NCBI GenBank assembly: GCA_946480055.1
Contig: CAMLID010000007.1
Coordinates: 1 to 64,000 of the forward strand
DNA length: 64,000 bases
Direction of reading: 5' to 3'
DNA from: an uncultured Lysobacter sp.
Lineage (GTDB): Bacteria; Pseudomonadota; Gammaproteobacteria; Xanthomonadales; Xanthomonadaceae
Position 1 is the first letter of the stretch, and each line of letters starts with the position of its first letter. Below the pieces are notes generated by a model that ran no database searches, was not told the DNA's origin, and saw nothing but the letters and a program-made list of their open reading frames with translations. Below are positions 11,550-19,645 of this stretch, piece by piece. Both the position numbers and the translations under genes were made by a program.

Positions 11550-12182
11550 TCACACCGCCGCTTCCAACGCATCCAGGTCGGCGCCGACGATCAGCTCCAG
11601 GTTGCCGCTGACCTTGTCCGCGTCCCAATCCCACCAGGCGATGCGCAGCAACCGCTGCACCTGAGTCTCGTCGTAGCGCATGCGCACCACCCGCGCCGGA
11701 TTGCCGGCGACGATCGCGTAGGCCGGCACATCGGAACTCACCACCGAACGCGCGGCCACGATGGCGCCGTCGCCGACCCGCACGCCGGGCATCAGCATGG
11801 CCTCGTAGCCGATCCAGACGTCGTTGCCGACCACGGTGTCGCCCTTGTACGGCAGTTCCTGCGGCAGGGGCGTGCTGCGCTCCCAACCGTTGCCGAAGAT
11901 GTTGAAGGGATAGGTCGAGAACCCCGACATGCGGTGGTTGGCGCCGTTCATGACGAAAGTGGCGCCGCGCGCGATCGCGCAATAGCGGCCGATGATCAGG
12001 CGGTCGCCTATGAACGGGAACAGGTACAGCACGTTGCGGGCGAAGCCCTCGGAATCCTCGGGGTCGTCGTAGTAGCTGTACTCGCCGACCTGGATCTGCG
12101 GGTTGTCGACGGTGTTGCGGATGTAGCATATCTGCGGAAAGCCGCGCATCGGATGCGGGTCGTTGGGATCGGGGCCGTGCAT
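11550..12182 (-). CDS. Vat-family (streptogramin A / xenobiotic) acyltransferase, hexapeptide-repeat
   Basis: A 210-aa cytoplasmic protein starting at the ATG at 12182 (MHGPDPNDPHP). It is a left-handed beta-helix acetyltransferase of the Vat/CatB group, which transfers acetyl from acetyl-CoA to hydroxyls of antibiotics such as virginiamycin M. The signature block NGANHRMSGFSTYPFNIFG is almost the same as in Vat(A)-(D), with the catalytic His in NHRM. It is followed by hexapeptide repeats (VVGNDVWIGYEAMLMPGVRV) and GNPARVV. Many environmental bacteria carry such homologues without known resistance, so the native substrate is open. Confidence 0.93.
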   Translation of the reverse strand: MHGPDPNDPHPMRGFPQICYIRNTVDNPQIQVGEYSYYDDPEDSEGFARNVLYLFPFIGDRLIIGRYCAIARGATFVMNGANHRMSGFSTYPFNIFGNGWERSTPLPQELPYKGDTVVGNDVWIGYEAMLMPGVRVGDGAIVAARSVVSSDVPAYAIVAGNPARVVRMRYDETQVQRLLRIAWWDWDADKVSGNLELIVGADLDALEAAV

Positions 12183-12241
12183 GCGGGCTCCTGCGTGCGT
12201 GACGAGGCGCAAGTATGCCAGCCGCCCGCGCCGCACCGGAC

Positions 12242-13804
12242 TTACTGCATTTCGTTGACGCCGTAGATGTCGTAGCGCTCGATGCGCCCCACGCGCGCGA
12301 GCGCGTCCTGCACCGACTTACGCGCGATCAGTTCGGCCTTGCGCGCGCGCAAGGCCCGGTCTTCCGGCAGAGGCTCGGCGACGCGGAAGATCTGCAGCCA
12401 TTCCAGTACGCCGCTGCGCTCGGTCGGCGATGCCAACAGTTCCAGCAGCGTCGACTCGGCTTCGTCCAGATGTGCGGACACCAGCAGCGCTTCCAGATAG
12501 ATTTCCTGTGCATCCTTGCGATGCTCGCGCAGATAAGCCAATGCACGCCCGGCGCCATCGGCATCGTCCTTCAGCAAGGCGCCGCGCAGTTGTACGAAGG
12601 TCCGGGTCATCCGTCCGTAGCCGGTCATGTCGTCGCCCGCGCGCGCGGCGGCGGACAGGGCTTCATCGGCGCGTCCCAGGGAGGCGTAATAGCTCCCCAG
12701 ATTCAGGGCCTGACTGACATTGCCGGCACCGCCTTCCTTGTATCGGCTGGCGCGTTGGAGCTCCAGCAGCGCCTCGTCGAAACGGCCGAGCCGGCGCAGG
12801 GCGATGGCGCGGTTGTTCATTAGCCAGACCTCATAGCCCATGTCCTTGTAGGGCGTTCGATCGACGGGCGCTTCGGCGATGCTCGCCAACACTCGATTGG
12901 AATAGGCCAGTGCTTCTTCGAAGCGGCCTGCGGTTAACAGGGCATAGCCGAAGTACATGCTCAGCTCCAGCGAGTCGGGTCGCGTGTCCACCAATGAACG
13001 GTAGAGGTCCACCTCGCGCGCGGCGGCATTCTCGACGTCGTAGTCCGGAGCGCTGCAGTCGACTATCGCATCGAAACGTTTGTCGGCGCACAGCTTGACC
13101 AGTTCCATGGGCGCGGAGATGCGCTGGATCGCCGCGCGCGCGGCGTCGGTTTCGCCGCGGTCCATGCGCATCAGCGCCAGCTCGTACCAGACCGCGCTCA
13201 CGCCCTGTCCTTTGCGCCGCCAATTCGCATCCAGCAGCGCTTGCAACAGGTCCAGACGCAGCTGCGAGCGCGGCTCGAGCTGATAGATCAGCTGAAAGAG
13301 ATGGCTATCGTCGAGATTGTCCAACAGTTCCGGCCAATGCTCGATCAAGTGGATCAGCGATCTGGCGGCCGCCTCATGGTCTTCCCGCATGCGTTCCAGG
13401 TTGGACAGCATGTACCAGTCGTCCGGATCGCCGGGATCGGTGGCGATGGCGCGCCGATACAGTTCGAGTGCACGCTGGCTCTGATCCAGGCGCCAGGCGT
13501 TGGAGCCGGCCACCGACAAGGTACGGCGTTGATCGTCCACGGACAGGCGTGCGAAGCGATGATCTTCGATGGCCGCACTGAGCGCGCGATCGGCCTCCTT
13601 GCGGTAGGCGCATTCGGCCAGGGTCAACGCGACCAGCCGGCGCTGATCGTAGGTCCGAAACAGGAAGGGCTTACGCGCGCGCTCCGCGGCGACGGCCAGC
13701 GCGCCGAGGTGCTCGCAATCGACTTCGGCGTCCGCGAACGCCGTTGGGCTGAAACCGAGAACCAGACCCAGGACGATGCTCGCCCCGACAAGCTTGCCGC
13801 GCAT
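12242..13804 (-). CDS. Secreted TPR-repeat protein
   Basis: A 520-aa protein with a signal peptide (MRGKLVGASIVLGLVLGFSPTAFA) and a mature part made almost wholly of helical TPR-like repeats. Examples are ALELYRRAIATDPGDPDDWYML, LALMRMDRGETDAARAAIQR, and AYSNRVLASIAEA with WLMNNRAIALRRLGRFDEALLE. I chose the ATG at 13804 because the signal peptide begins there; the frame is open to 13843. TPR proteins act as scaffolds; in this family, such exported proteins often contribute to glycan or outer-membrane systems, but nothing here identifies a partner. It contains a few Cys in the N-terminal third. Confidence 0.85.
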   Translation of the reverse strand: MRGKLVGASIVLGLVLGFSPTAFADAEVDCEHLGALAVAAERARKPFLFRTYDQRRLVALTLAECAYRKEADRALSAAIEDHRFARLSVDDQRRTLSVAGSNAWRLDQSQRALELYRRAIATDPGDPDDWYMLSNLERMREDHEAAARSLIHLIEHWPELLDNLDDSHLFQLIYQLEPRSQLRLDLLQALLDANWRRKGQGVSAVWYELALMRMDRGETDAARAAIQRISAPMELVKLCADKRFDAIVDCSAPDYDVENAAAREVDLYRSLVDTRPDSLELSMYFGYALLTAGRFEEALAYSNRVLASIAEAPVDRTPYKDMGYEVWLMNNRAIALRRLGRFDEALLELQRASRYKEGGAGNVSQALNLGSYYASLGRADEALSAAARAGDDMTGYGRMTRTFVQLRGALLKDDADGAGRALAYLREHRKDAQEIYLEALLVSAHLDEAESTLLELLASPTERSGVLEWLQIFRVAEPLPEDRALRARKAELIARKSVQDALARVGRIERYDIYGVNEMQ

Positions 13805-13962
13805 GCTGTCCCCTGCCGACGCATTGCGCCGGTCCCTCCCCAAGATGCGGGCAGGTTAGCCGAACCGCCACGGCCGGTGGCGCCTTCTGACGCAAGGCGA
13901 GCCGTTCTGGCGCAAGCCCGCACGACGACGCGCGGTGGCTGTCCACCGCGCGACGCCCCGGC

Positions 13963-14601
13963 TCAGTAGGCGATGCTGAAACGGCGGCGGCTGTGCGCCG
14001 GATTTTCCAGCTCGTCGATCATCGCCACCGCGTAGTCCTCGACCGAGATCTTGCTGTTGCCCTCGTCGTCGACCAGCAGTTGCTCGCCGCCGATGCGGAA
14101 GCGGCCGGTGCGTTCGCCGGGGGCGATCAGGGCGGCCGGGCTGAAGAAGGTCCAGTCCAGCGACGGCTCCGCGCGCAGGGATTCGAGCACGTCGCGTCCG
14201 GCCAGGGCGGTGTCTTTCCACTGCGCCGGGAATTCCGGGGTATCGACCAATTGCAGACCGGGCGCTACCTCCAGACTGCCGGCGCCGCCGACCACCAGCA
14301 ATCGCGGCACGCCGGCCTGCTTGACCGCGGCCACGATCGCGGCGGTGCCGCGGTTGTGGTAGCCGCGCACGTCGTCCTGGGCGTGCCCGCTGAAAGCGCT
14401 GATCACGGCGTCGTGGCCGGCCAGCTGAGGGGCCAGGCGTTCGACATCGAGCACGTCGGTGCCGAGCACGGTCAGGCCTTCGGCGGCGTCCAGCCGTTCC
14501 GGACGGCCGACCAGGGCGGTGACACGGTGGCCGCGCGACAGGGCTTCGTTACGCAGCGCCGAGCCGATGAAACCGCTGGCGCCGATCAGGGCGATGTTCA
14601 T
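13963..14601 (-). CDS. NAD(P)H-binding oxidoreductase (atypical SDR)
   Basis: A 212-aa cytoplasmic protein with an N-terminal Rossmann motif GASGFIGSALRNEA (GxxGxxG at residues 7-13). Its layout is that of the atypical SDR 'NAD(P)-binding/NmrA-like' group (YwnB type). VVGGAGSLEVAPG and WTFFSPAALIAPGERTG are typical blocks. It lacks the classical YxxxK catalytic pair of reductases, so a redox-sensing or reductase role is open. It is divergent from the LysR gene at 14683 (81-bp intergenic), the usual arrangement for a LysR target. Confidence 0.88.
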   Translation of the reverse strand: MNIALIGASGFIGSALRNEALSRGHRVTALVGRPERLDAAEGLTVLGTDVLDVERLAPQLAGHDAVISAFSGHAQDDVRGYHNRGTAAIVAAVKQAGVPRLLVVGGAGSLEVAPGLQLVDTPEFPAQWKDTALAGRDVLESLRAEPSLDWTFFSPAALIAPGERTGRFRIGGEQLLVDDEGNSKISVEDYAVAMIDELENPAHSRRRFSIAY

Positions 14602-14682
14602 GGGATTGCTCCGGGGTGGTTAAGTGGGTTTAGTATTCAGGATGCAAGACCTCCCGATAATCCCGTCTATTTCGCTATCACT

Positions 14683-15585
14683 ATGAAGCTGGACTTCACG
14701 ATAGACCGCCTAAAGCGCATGGCCCTGTACGCCCGGGTGGTCGAACTGGGCTCGATGAGCGCGGCCGCGCGCGAGCAGGCCATGACCCCGTCGGCGGTCA
14801 GCCAGCAGTTGCGCCGGCTGGAGGAGGAGATCGGCGTGGCCCTGCTCCACCGCTCCACCCGCAAGCTCACCACGACCGAAGCCGGGCAGGCCTACTACGA
14901 GGACTGCGCGGCGATGCTGCACGCCGCACGCGCGGCCGAGCGCCGGCTCGGCGATCTGCGCGACGAGCCGCGCGGCGAATTGCGGATCGCGGTGCCGGTG
15001 GGTTTCGCCAGCCATCTGGCCGGCGCGCTGGCGCCGCTGCTGCACGCGCATCCGGCGCTGTCGCTGCGCCTGTTCGCCGAGGACCGCCAGATCGATCTGA
15101 TCGGCGAGCGCATCGACTTGGCGGTGCGGGTGGGCCGGCTGGTCGACTCCAACCTGGTCGCACGCCGTCTGGCCGAGTGGAACTACCTGCTCGCGACCAC
15201 GCCCGCCTACGTGCAGGCGCACGGGCTGCCGCGCACGCCGGAGGAACTGGGCCAGCATCCGATGCTGATGCTGAGCGTGATCAATCAGCCCGAGTACGTC
15301 GAACTGCACCGCCCAGGCGAACCGATGCGGCGCGTGCGCGTGGGCGGCCGCATCGTCGGCAACAGTGCCGAGGCGCTCAAGCAGATGATGCTGCAGGGCC
15401 TGGGCATCATGCGTCTGCCCGGGCCCGACGCGGCGCCGCTGCTGGCCGACGGCCGCGCGGTGCGGGTGCTGCCGGACTGGTCGATGGCGCCGCTGGGCGT
15501 GTACGCGGTCACCGCCCAACGCGAATCGCAGCCGGCCAAGGTGCGGCTGGCGATCGCCGCCCTGCAGGCCTACCTGGCCGACTGA
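14683..15585 (+). CDS. LysR-family transcriptional regulator
   Basis: A 300-aa regulator with an N-terminal winged HTH (MALYARVVELGSMSAAAREQ, then SAVSQQLRRLEEEIG) and the periplasmic-binding-like effector domain from about residue 95 (GELRIAVPVGFASHL). It resembles the CrgA/DhcR-type LysR clade, which often controls a divergently encoded oxidoreductase. The 81-bp spacer to the NAD(P)H-binding protein gene should hold its operator, but I see no clean T-N11-A dyad that I would call. Confidence 0.94.
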   Translation: MKLDFTIDRLKRMALYARVVELGSMSAAAREQAMTPSAVSQQLRRLEEEIGVALLHRSTRKLTTTEAGQAYYEDCAAMLHAARAAERRLGDLRDEPRGELRIAVPVGFASHLAGALAPLLHAHPALSLRLFAEDRQIDLIGERIDLAVRVGRLVDSNLVARRLAEWNYLLATTPAYVQAHGLPRTPEELGQHPMLMLSVINQPEYVELHRPGEPMRRVRVGGRIVGNSAEALKQMMLQGLGIMRLPGPDAAPLLADGRAVRVLPDWSMAPLGVYAVTAQRESQPAKVRLAIAALQAYLAD

Positions 15586-15600
15586 ATCACGCCCACTGAA

Positions 15601-16512
15601 TCAGCCCAATCGCGCCAGTGCGCGGACCGGGAAGGTGCCGGCGCCGCGCACCTTGGGCGGGATCGCGCTGAACGCGAAACCTTCGTCCGGCAGCGCGGCG
15701 AGGTTGCGCAGGTGTTCGACGATCAGGATGTCGGCGCCGAGCAAGGTGCTGTGCACCGGCCGCGCGCGGCCGCGGGTGTCGTCGATGTTCATCGAGTCGA
15801 TGCCCACCAGCTTGACGCCACAGTCGCGCAGATAGACCGCCGCGTCTTCGGTCAGGAACGGATGCCCGACCGCGTAGCTGGGATCGGCCCAGCGCGCGTC
15901 CCAGCCGGTATGCACCAGCACCGCGCGGCCGCGGATTTCCTTGTCGCGGAACCAGGACGCGTCGATGGCGTTGACCTCGCGGTGGTCGGCGCGCACCACG
16001 ATGCCGTCGAGATCGGCGAAGGCTTCGGGTTCGATCTGGGCCAGGTCGTGGCCGTGCTCGTAGCGGTGGAACGGGCAGTCGAGATAGGTGCCGGTGTTGG
16101 CGACCATCTCGATGCGCGCGATGTGGAACTCGGTGCCGGCCTCGTAAACCTCGCGCGAGGCCTCGCGGCTGAGGTAGTCGCACACCCGCGCCGCCGGCAT
16201 ACCCGGATAGGTGATCAGGCCGTCCTCGATGGTGTGGCTGAGATCGATGTAGATCCGCCGCCCCGGCTCGGCCGCATCGGCCTTGCGCTTGTGCGCCTCG
16301 ACGATGACCGCTTTGTTGAGGATGCGCGCCTGCCCGACCATCAGCAGGCGCAGGTCGCGCACGATGTAGTCGACCAACGCGGAGTCGGCGATGTCGTCGC
16401 CGTCGATGTCGAGGCGGAAGTCCTGGCCCTGGATGCCGCCGCCGTTGGTGAACTCGATTTCGAAGTCGAAGCGGACGCGGTGCTGCACGGGATCGCGATG
16501 AGTATCGTTCAT
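15601..16512 (-). CDS. Cyclase-family protein with N-terminal extension and altered metal motif
   Basis: A 303-aa protein. Residues ~90-300 match the cyclase / kynurenine-formamidase-like family (IYIDLSHTIEDGLITYPGMP; DDGIVVRADH-like strand; LVHTGWDARWADPSY; LVGIDSMNIDD). The metal signature HxGTHxDxPxH is replaced by NTGTYLDCPFH, so two of the usual ligands (His to Asn, and Thr-His to Thr-Tyr) are missing. The first ~85 residues form a separate acidic beta-rich segment (RFDFEIEFTNGGG...) not found in stand-alone formamidases. It lies 16 bp after the EamA gene in the same direction, so the two form a likely operon (16-nt gap). Activity is uncertain. Confidence 0.85.
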   Translation of the reverse strand: MNDTHRDPVQHRVRFDFEIEFTNGGGIQGQDFRLDIDGDDIADSALVDYIVRDLRLLMVGQARILNKAVIVEAHKRKADAAEPGRRIYIDLSHTIEDGLITYPGMPAARVCDYLSREASREVYEAGTEFHIARIEMVANTGTYLDCPFHRYEHGHDLAQIEPEAFADLDGIVVRADHREVNAIDASWFRDKEIRGRAVLVHTGWDARWADPSYAVGHPFLTEDAAVYLRDCGVKLVGIDSMNIDDTRGRARPVHSTLLGADILIVEHLRNLAALPDEGFAFSAIPPKVRGAGTFPVRALARLG

Positions 16513-16528
16513 GGGTCTGCGCTCTCTC

Positions 16529-17425
16529 TCAGCGACCGCTGCGCTGGCTCAGCGCGACGCTGCCCAGGATCATCGCGCCAGCGATGCCCATGGTCAGGGT
16601 CAGCGGTTCGTCCAGCAGCAGCCAGGCCCAGGCCACGCCGAACACCGGGATCAGATAGGTCACGGTCGAAGCGCGATTGGCGCCGATGCGCGCGATCAGG
16701 CGGTAGTACATGACGAAGGCCGCACCGGTGCAGAGCACGCCCAGCATCGCCGCCGACAGCCACGACTTCATCGGAATCGCCTGCGTGGGCCATTGGCTGA
16801 GCGCGAACGGCAGGGTCAGCAACGCCGAGACGCCGAGCGTGGCCGAGGCGACCGCAGCCGGCGGCAGGCCGGTCAGGTGACGGCGCACCAGGTTGATGCC
16901 GATGCCGTAGAGGAAGGCCGCACCCGCGCCCGCCGCCACCGCCCAACTGATGCTGGCGCCGGCGGTCTTGCCGCTGGCCAGCACCACCACGCCGAGGAAG
17001 CCGACCAGCAGAGCCACGCTGCGACGCGCGCCGATCTTCTCGCCGAAGAACAGGAACCCGACCAGCGCGGTGAACAGCACCGTCATTGCGTTGGCGATCG
17101 CACCGATGCCCGCCGGCGCGCGTTGCGCGGCCCACGCGAACAGCATGAAGGGCACCGCCGAGTTGATCGCGCCGATCAGGGCGATCTTCGGCCACAGCTT
17201 GGCCGGGAACTGCGCGCGCGAGCGCCACAGGAAAGGCAGCAGCACCAGCGAGCCCAGCGCCAGACGCACTTCGACCAGCGGCATCGCGCCGAAGTCGTGG
17301 ACGGCTATGCGCATGAACAGGAACGAGGCGCCCCAGATCGCGCCCAGCACGCCCAGCTCCAACGGCGTCATCCAGGCCTGTGTCGCAGGCGTCTCCAGGG
17401 GTACGGCGGTATCGATCGAAGGCAT
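16529..17425 (-). CDS. EamA/DMT-family inner-membrane transporter
   Basis: A 298-aa protein starting at the ATG at 17425 (MPSIDTAVPLET). It has ten predicted TM helices in two EamA repeats: GVLGAIWGASFLFMRIAV opens the first and FVMYYRLIARIGANRASTVT lies in the second. DMT transporters of this kind export metabolites or amino acids. It is followed by the cyclase-family gene and is divergent from the LysR gene at 17704, so it is a probable target of that regulator. Confidence 0.93.
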   Translation of the reverse strand: MPSIDTAVPLETPATQAWMTPLELGVLGAIWGASFLFMRIAVHDFGAMPLVEVRLALGSLVLLPFLWRSRAQFPAKLWPKIALIGAINSAVPFMLFAWAAQRAPAGIGAIANAMTVLFTALVGFLFFGEKIGARRSVALLVGFLGVVVLASGKTAGASISWAVAAGAGAAFLYGIGINLVRRHLTGLPPAAVASATLGVSALLTLPFALSQWPTQAIPMKSWLSAAMLGVLCTGAAFVMYYRLIARIGANRASTVTYLIPVFGVAWAWLLLDEPLTLTMGIAGAMILGSVALSQRSGR

Positions 17426-17703
17426 GACGGGACTCGCATGGGGGCGGTGGGGGTGGTGCGGTCTTGCGCTGCGATGCTCTGCAGGTGGAGGCTGATCGGG
17501 TGCATGCCGGTTTCGCTGCGCGAGGGCTGCATGCTGGCCCGGTCGTAACGACTGCGGGTGGGCTCGGCTCGACGGGCCGCGGTCGTACTCGAGGCCGGTT
17601 CGGGCAACAGCCAAATTTCTGGCTGAGACCATTGTCCTCACCCATCTCGGTATCACAAGCGCATACTTTGGAGGTCAGGCACAAACAGGATTTGAGGCTA
17701 GCC

Positions 17704-18588
17704 ATGGCCCTGCGTTCCGACCTGTTACCGGCGCTGGCGGCGTTCGAAGCCGCCGCCCGCCACCAGAATTTCGCCCACGCCGCCGAGGAACTGCACCTGA
17801 CCGCGAGCGCGGTCAGCCACCACGTGCGCAAATTGGAAGCGCGGCTGGAAGTCAGCCTGTTCCAGCGCCACGCGCGCGGCGTGTCGCTGACCGCCGAAGG
17901 CCGCCAACTCGCCGACGCCGCGGGCTCGGCGATGGCCGACATGGAAGGCGTACTGCGCAGCCTGCGGGTGGCGCGCGCAGAACACGACCGCGTCCGCATC
18001 ACCACCCTGCACTCGCTGGCCTACACTTGGCTGCTGCCGCGCATGCCCGACTTCGTCGCCGCACACCCGCAGCTGCGCTTGAGCGTGGATACCGAGATCT
18101 CCCTGACCCGTTTCGACGAGGGCGGTCCCGACCTGGGCATCCGTCACGGCCCCGGCTACTGGCCCGGCCTGACCGCACACCACCTGATGGACGACTACCT
18201 GTTCCCGGTCGCCTCACCCAATCTGCCCGGCGTGTCCGAACTCGGCGAAGCCGCGCACGTCGCGCGCCTGCCGCTGATCTCCGACCACGCCCGTCAGGGC
18301 TGGCACGACTGGTTCCGCGCCGCCGAAGTGCATGGGGTCAAGCTCGACGAACGCTACAGCTTCAGCGACACCACCGATGCGCTGCAGGCCGCGGTGTATG
18401 GCCTGGGCGCGGCGCTGGCGCGCGAACAGGTCGCCGTTCCCTACCTGCGCTCGGGCCAACTGGTGCGCCTGCCCGGCCCCTCGGTAAAGGCGCGCTGGGG
18501 CTACTACGCCGTGTACCCCGCGCACCGCCGCCTGCGCGCCTCAGCGCGGCTGTTTCTGGATTGGTTGCTTGCGGTGGAGAAGGATTGA
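17704..18588 (+). CDS. LysR-family regulator (GcvA-like)
   Basis: A 294-aa protein starting MALRSDLLPALAAFEAAARH, with an HTH (NFAHAAEELHLTASAVSHHV) typical of GcvA-like LysR proteins. It has an effector domain with DLGIRHGPGYWPGLTAHHLM. The 278-bp gap to the divergent EamA gene ends with an AT-richer stretch (around 17650-17690) that probably holds the promoters. It likely controls the EamA-cyclase pair (inference from gene layout). Confidence 0.94.
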   Translation: MALRSDLLPALAAFEAAARHQNFAHAAEELHLTASAVSHHVRKLEARLEVSLFQRHARGVSLTAEGRQLADAAGSAMADMEGVLRSLRVARAEHDRVRITTLHSLAYTWLLPRMPDFVAAHPQLRLSVDTEISLTRFDEGGPDLGIRHGPGYWPGLTAHHLMDDYLFPVASPNLPGVSELGEAAHVARLPLISDHARQGWHDWFRAAEVHGVKLDERYSFSDTTDALQAAVYGLGAALAREQVAVPYLRSGQLVRLPGPSVKARWGYYAVYPAHRRLRASARLFLDWLLAVEKD

Positions 18589-18712
18589 CAGGCCTCCCGG
18601 CATTCTTCGAGGCTTCGCCGTCGCCACACATAGCCCGACTACGCTACTCGTCGGCGGCCAAACTCCCGGCCGCCATCGACTATCGAAGCCCTTCGGCAGC
18701 GAGGTGACACGC

Positions 18713-19084
18713 ATGCATTTCAGATGGATCGCAATCCTTGGCGGCGTACTGCTGCTTGGCGGTAGCGCTCTGCTGTTCGGCCGACGTTCCGACACTCCGG
18801 TGACCATCACCAACCATTCCGCTATCGGGTTGCGCGACGTCGTGATCGCCGGCTCGGGCTTTACCCATACTTTCGACCGTATCGCGCCGGGAGCCACCGT
18901 CGAGACAGGCGTCGAGCCACACGGCGAAACCGGCCTGTCCCTGCGCTTCAAGGCTGGCGATCGTGTTGTCGCGCTTGGCGAAGCCGGCTATTTCGAAGGC
19001 GGTGGAGCTTACAAGGTCGCGGTCGAAGTGCGTCCGGATTTATCGGCCACGATCGATGGGCACCTCAACGGCATCCCAAACTGA
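18713..19084 (+). CDS. Small exported/membrane-anchored hypothetical protein
   Basis: A 123-aa protein with one N-terminal hydrophobic segment (IAILGGVLLLGGSALLFG) that is either a signal peptide or a membrane anchor. A beta-rich domain follows (VTITNHSAIGLRDVVIAG, SLRFKAGDRVV). I chose the ATG at 18713 because the hydrophobic stretch follows it directly. No family is recognised and there are no cysteines. It is followed by two inverted copies of the extragenic palindrome. Confidence 0.65.
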   Translation: MHFRWIAILGGVLLLGGSALLFGRRSDTPVTITNHSAIGLRDVVIAGSGFTHTFDRIAPGATVETGVEPHGETGLSLRFKAGDRVVALGEAGYFEGGGAYKVAVEVRPDLSATIDGHLNGIPN

Positions 19085-19120
19085 CGCACTCAGCAATCGG
19101 TCTTGGATGATCGAGCTTTG

Positions 19121-19147
19121 GGGTAGGAGCGGCGTAAGCCGCGACCC
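19121..19147 (+). repeat. REP-like extragenic palindrome, unit 1
   Basis: The sequence GTAGGAGCGGCGTAAGCCGCGACC lies in a 27-bp unit with the inner dyad GCGGC-GTAA-GCCGC. It faces unit 2 in opposite orientation. Confidence 0.85.
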
Positions 19148-19190
19148 GGAACCCTGCCTGCCATCGTTGGTTTCGCCGCACGCGTGGATG

Positions 19191-19220
19191 CGCGGTCGCG
19201 GCTCACGCCGCTCCTACCCC
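19191..19220 (-). repeat. REP-like extragenic palindrome, unit 2 (supplies a stop codon)
   Basis: This is the reverse-orientation unit GGTCGCGGCTCACGCCGCTC followed by CTACCCC. It overlaps the TfoX-like gene, and its TAG (bases 19214-19216 on the reverse strand) is that gene's stop codon. Confidence 0.85.
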
Positions 19221-19576
19221 TGCTTGCGTCGTGGCTTCTTCTTCGCCGGCGCATTCGCCTTGCGCAAGGCCGCCGCGTAGGCCAGGTCCAGCCACGGCCG
19301 CAGGTCTTCGGCCGAGTCCAGCGCCGATTCCGGCACCGACCAATAGCTCAACGCGATCGGCTCTTTCTGCTTGAGGTAGACGAACGGCGCACAGCCCGCG
19401 GCTTCGAACTGCGCGCGGCTGAGGTCGTCGACCTTGAGATACAGCGCGTCGTCGTCTACCAGGGCGAAGAACACGCCGTCGCGGTACAGACCGTAGCCGC
19501 CGAACATGCGCCGTACCGTGACCGTGCCGATGCCGGTCATCAGATCGCGCAGGTAGTCGAGGTAGTCGTTGCTCAT
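19214..19576 (-). CDS. TfoX N-terminal domain protein
   Basis: A 120-aa cytoplasmic protein comprising only the N-terminal TfoX/Sxy domain: YLRDLMTGIGTVTVRRMFGG, then YGLYRDGVFFALV and LYLKVDD, PFVYLKQKEPIALSYWSVPE. The full Sxy competence regulator is longer and has a second domain, so a competence role is not implied. The C-terminus is Lys/Arg-rich (APAKKKPRRKQG), and the stop codon lies inside a dispersed palindromic repeat, suggesting the tail was reshaped by the repeat insertion (inference). Confidence 0.9.
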   Translation of the reverse strand: MSNDYLDYLRDLMTGIGTVTVRRMFGGYGLYRDGVFFALVDDDALYLKVDDLSRAQFEAAGCAPFVYLKQKEPIALSYWSVPESALDSAEDLRPWLDLAYAAALRKANAPAKKKPRRKQG

Positions 19577-19645
19577 GCCTGTTGCGCTCCTTCCGGCGCG
19601 GACGCCGGAAGGATACGCGCATCGGTCGCGATCAGACCGCGCCGT

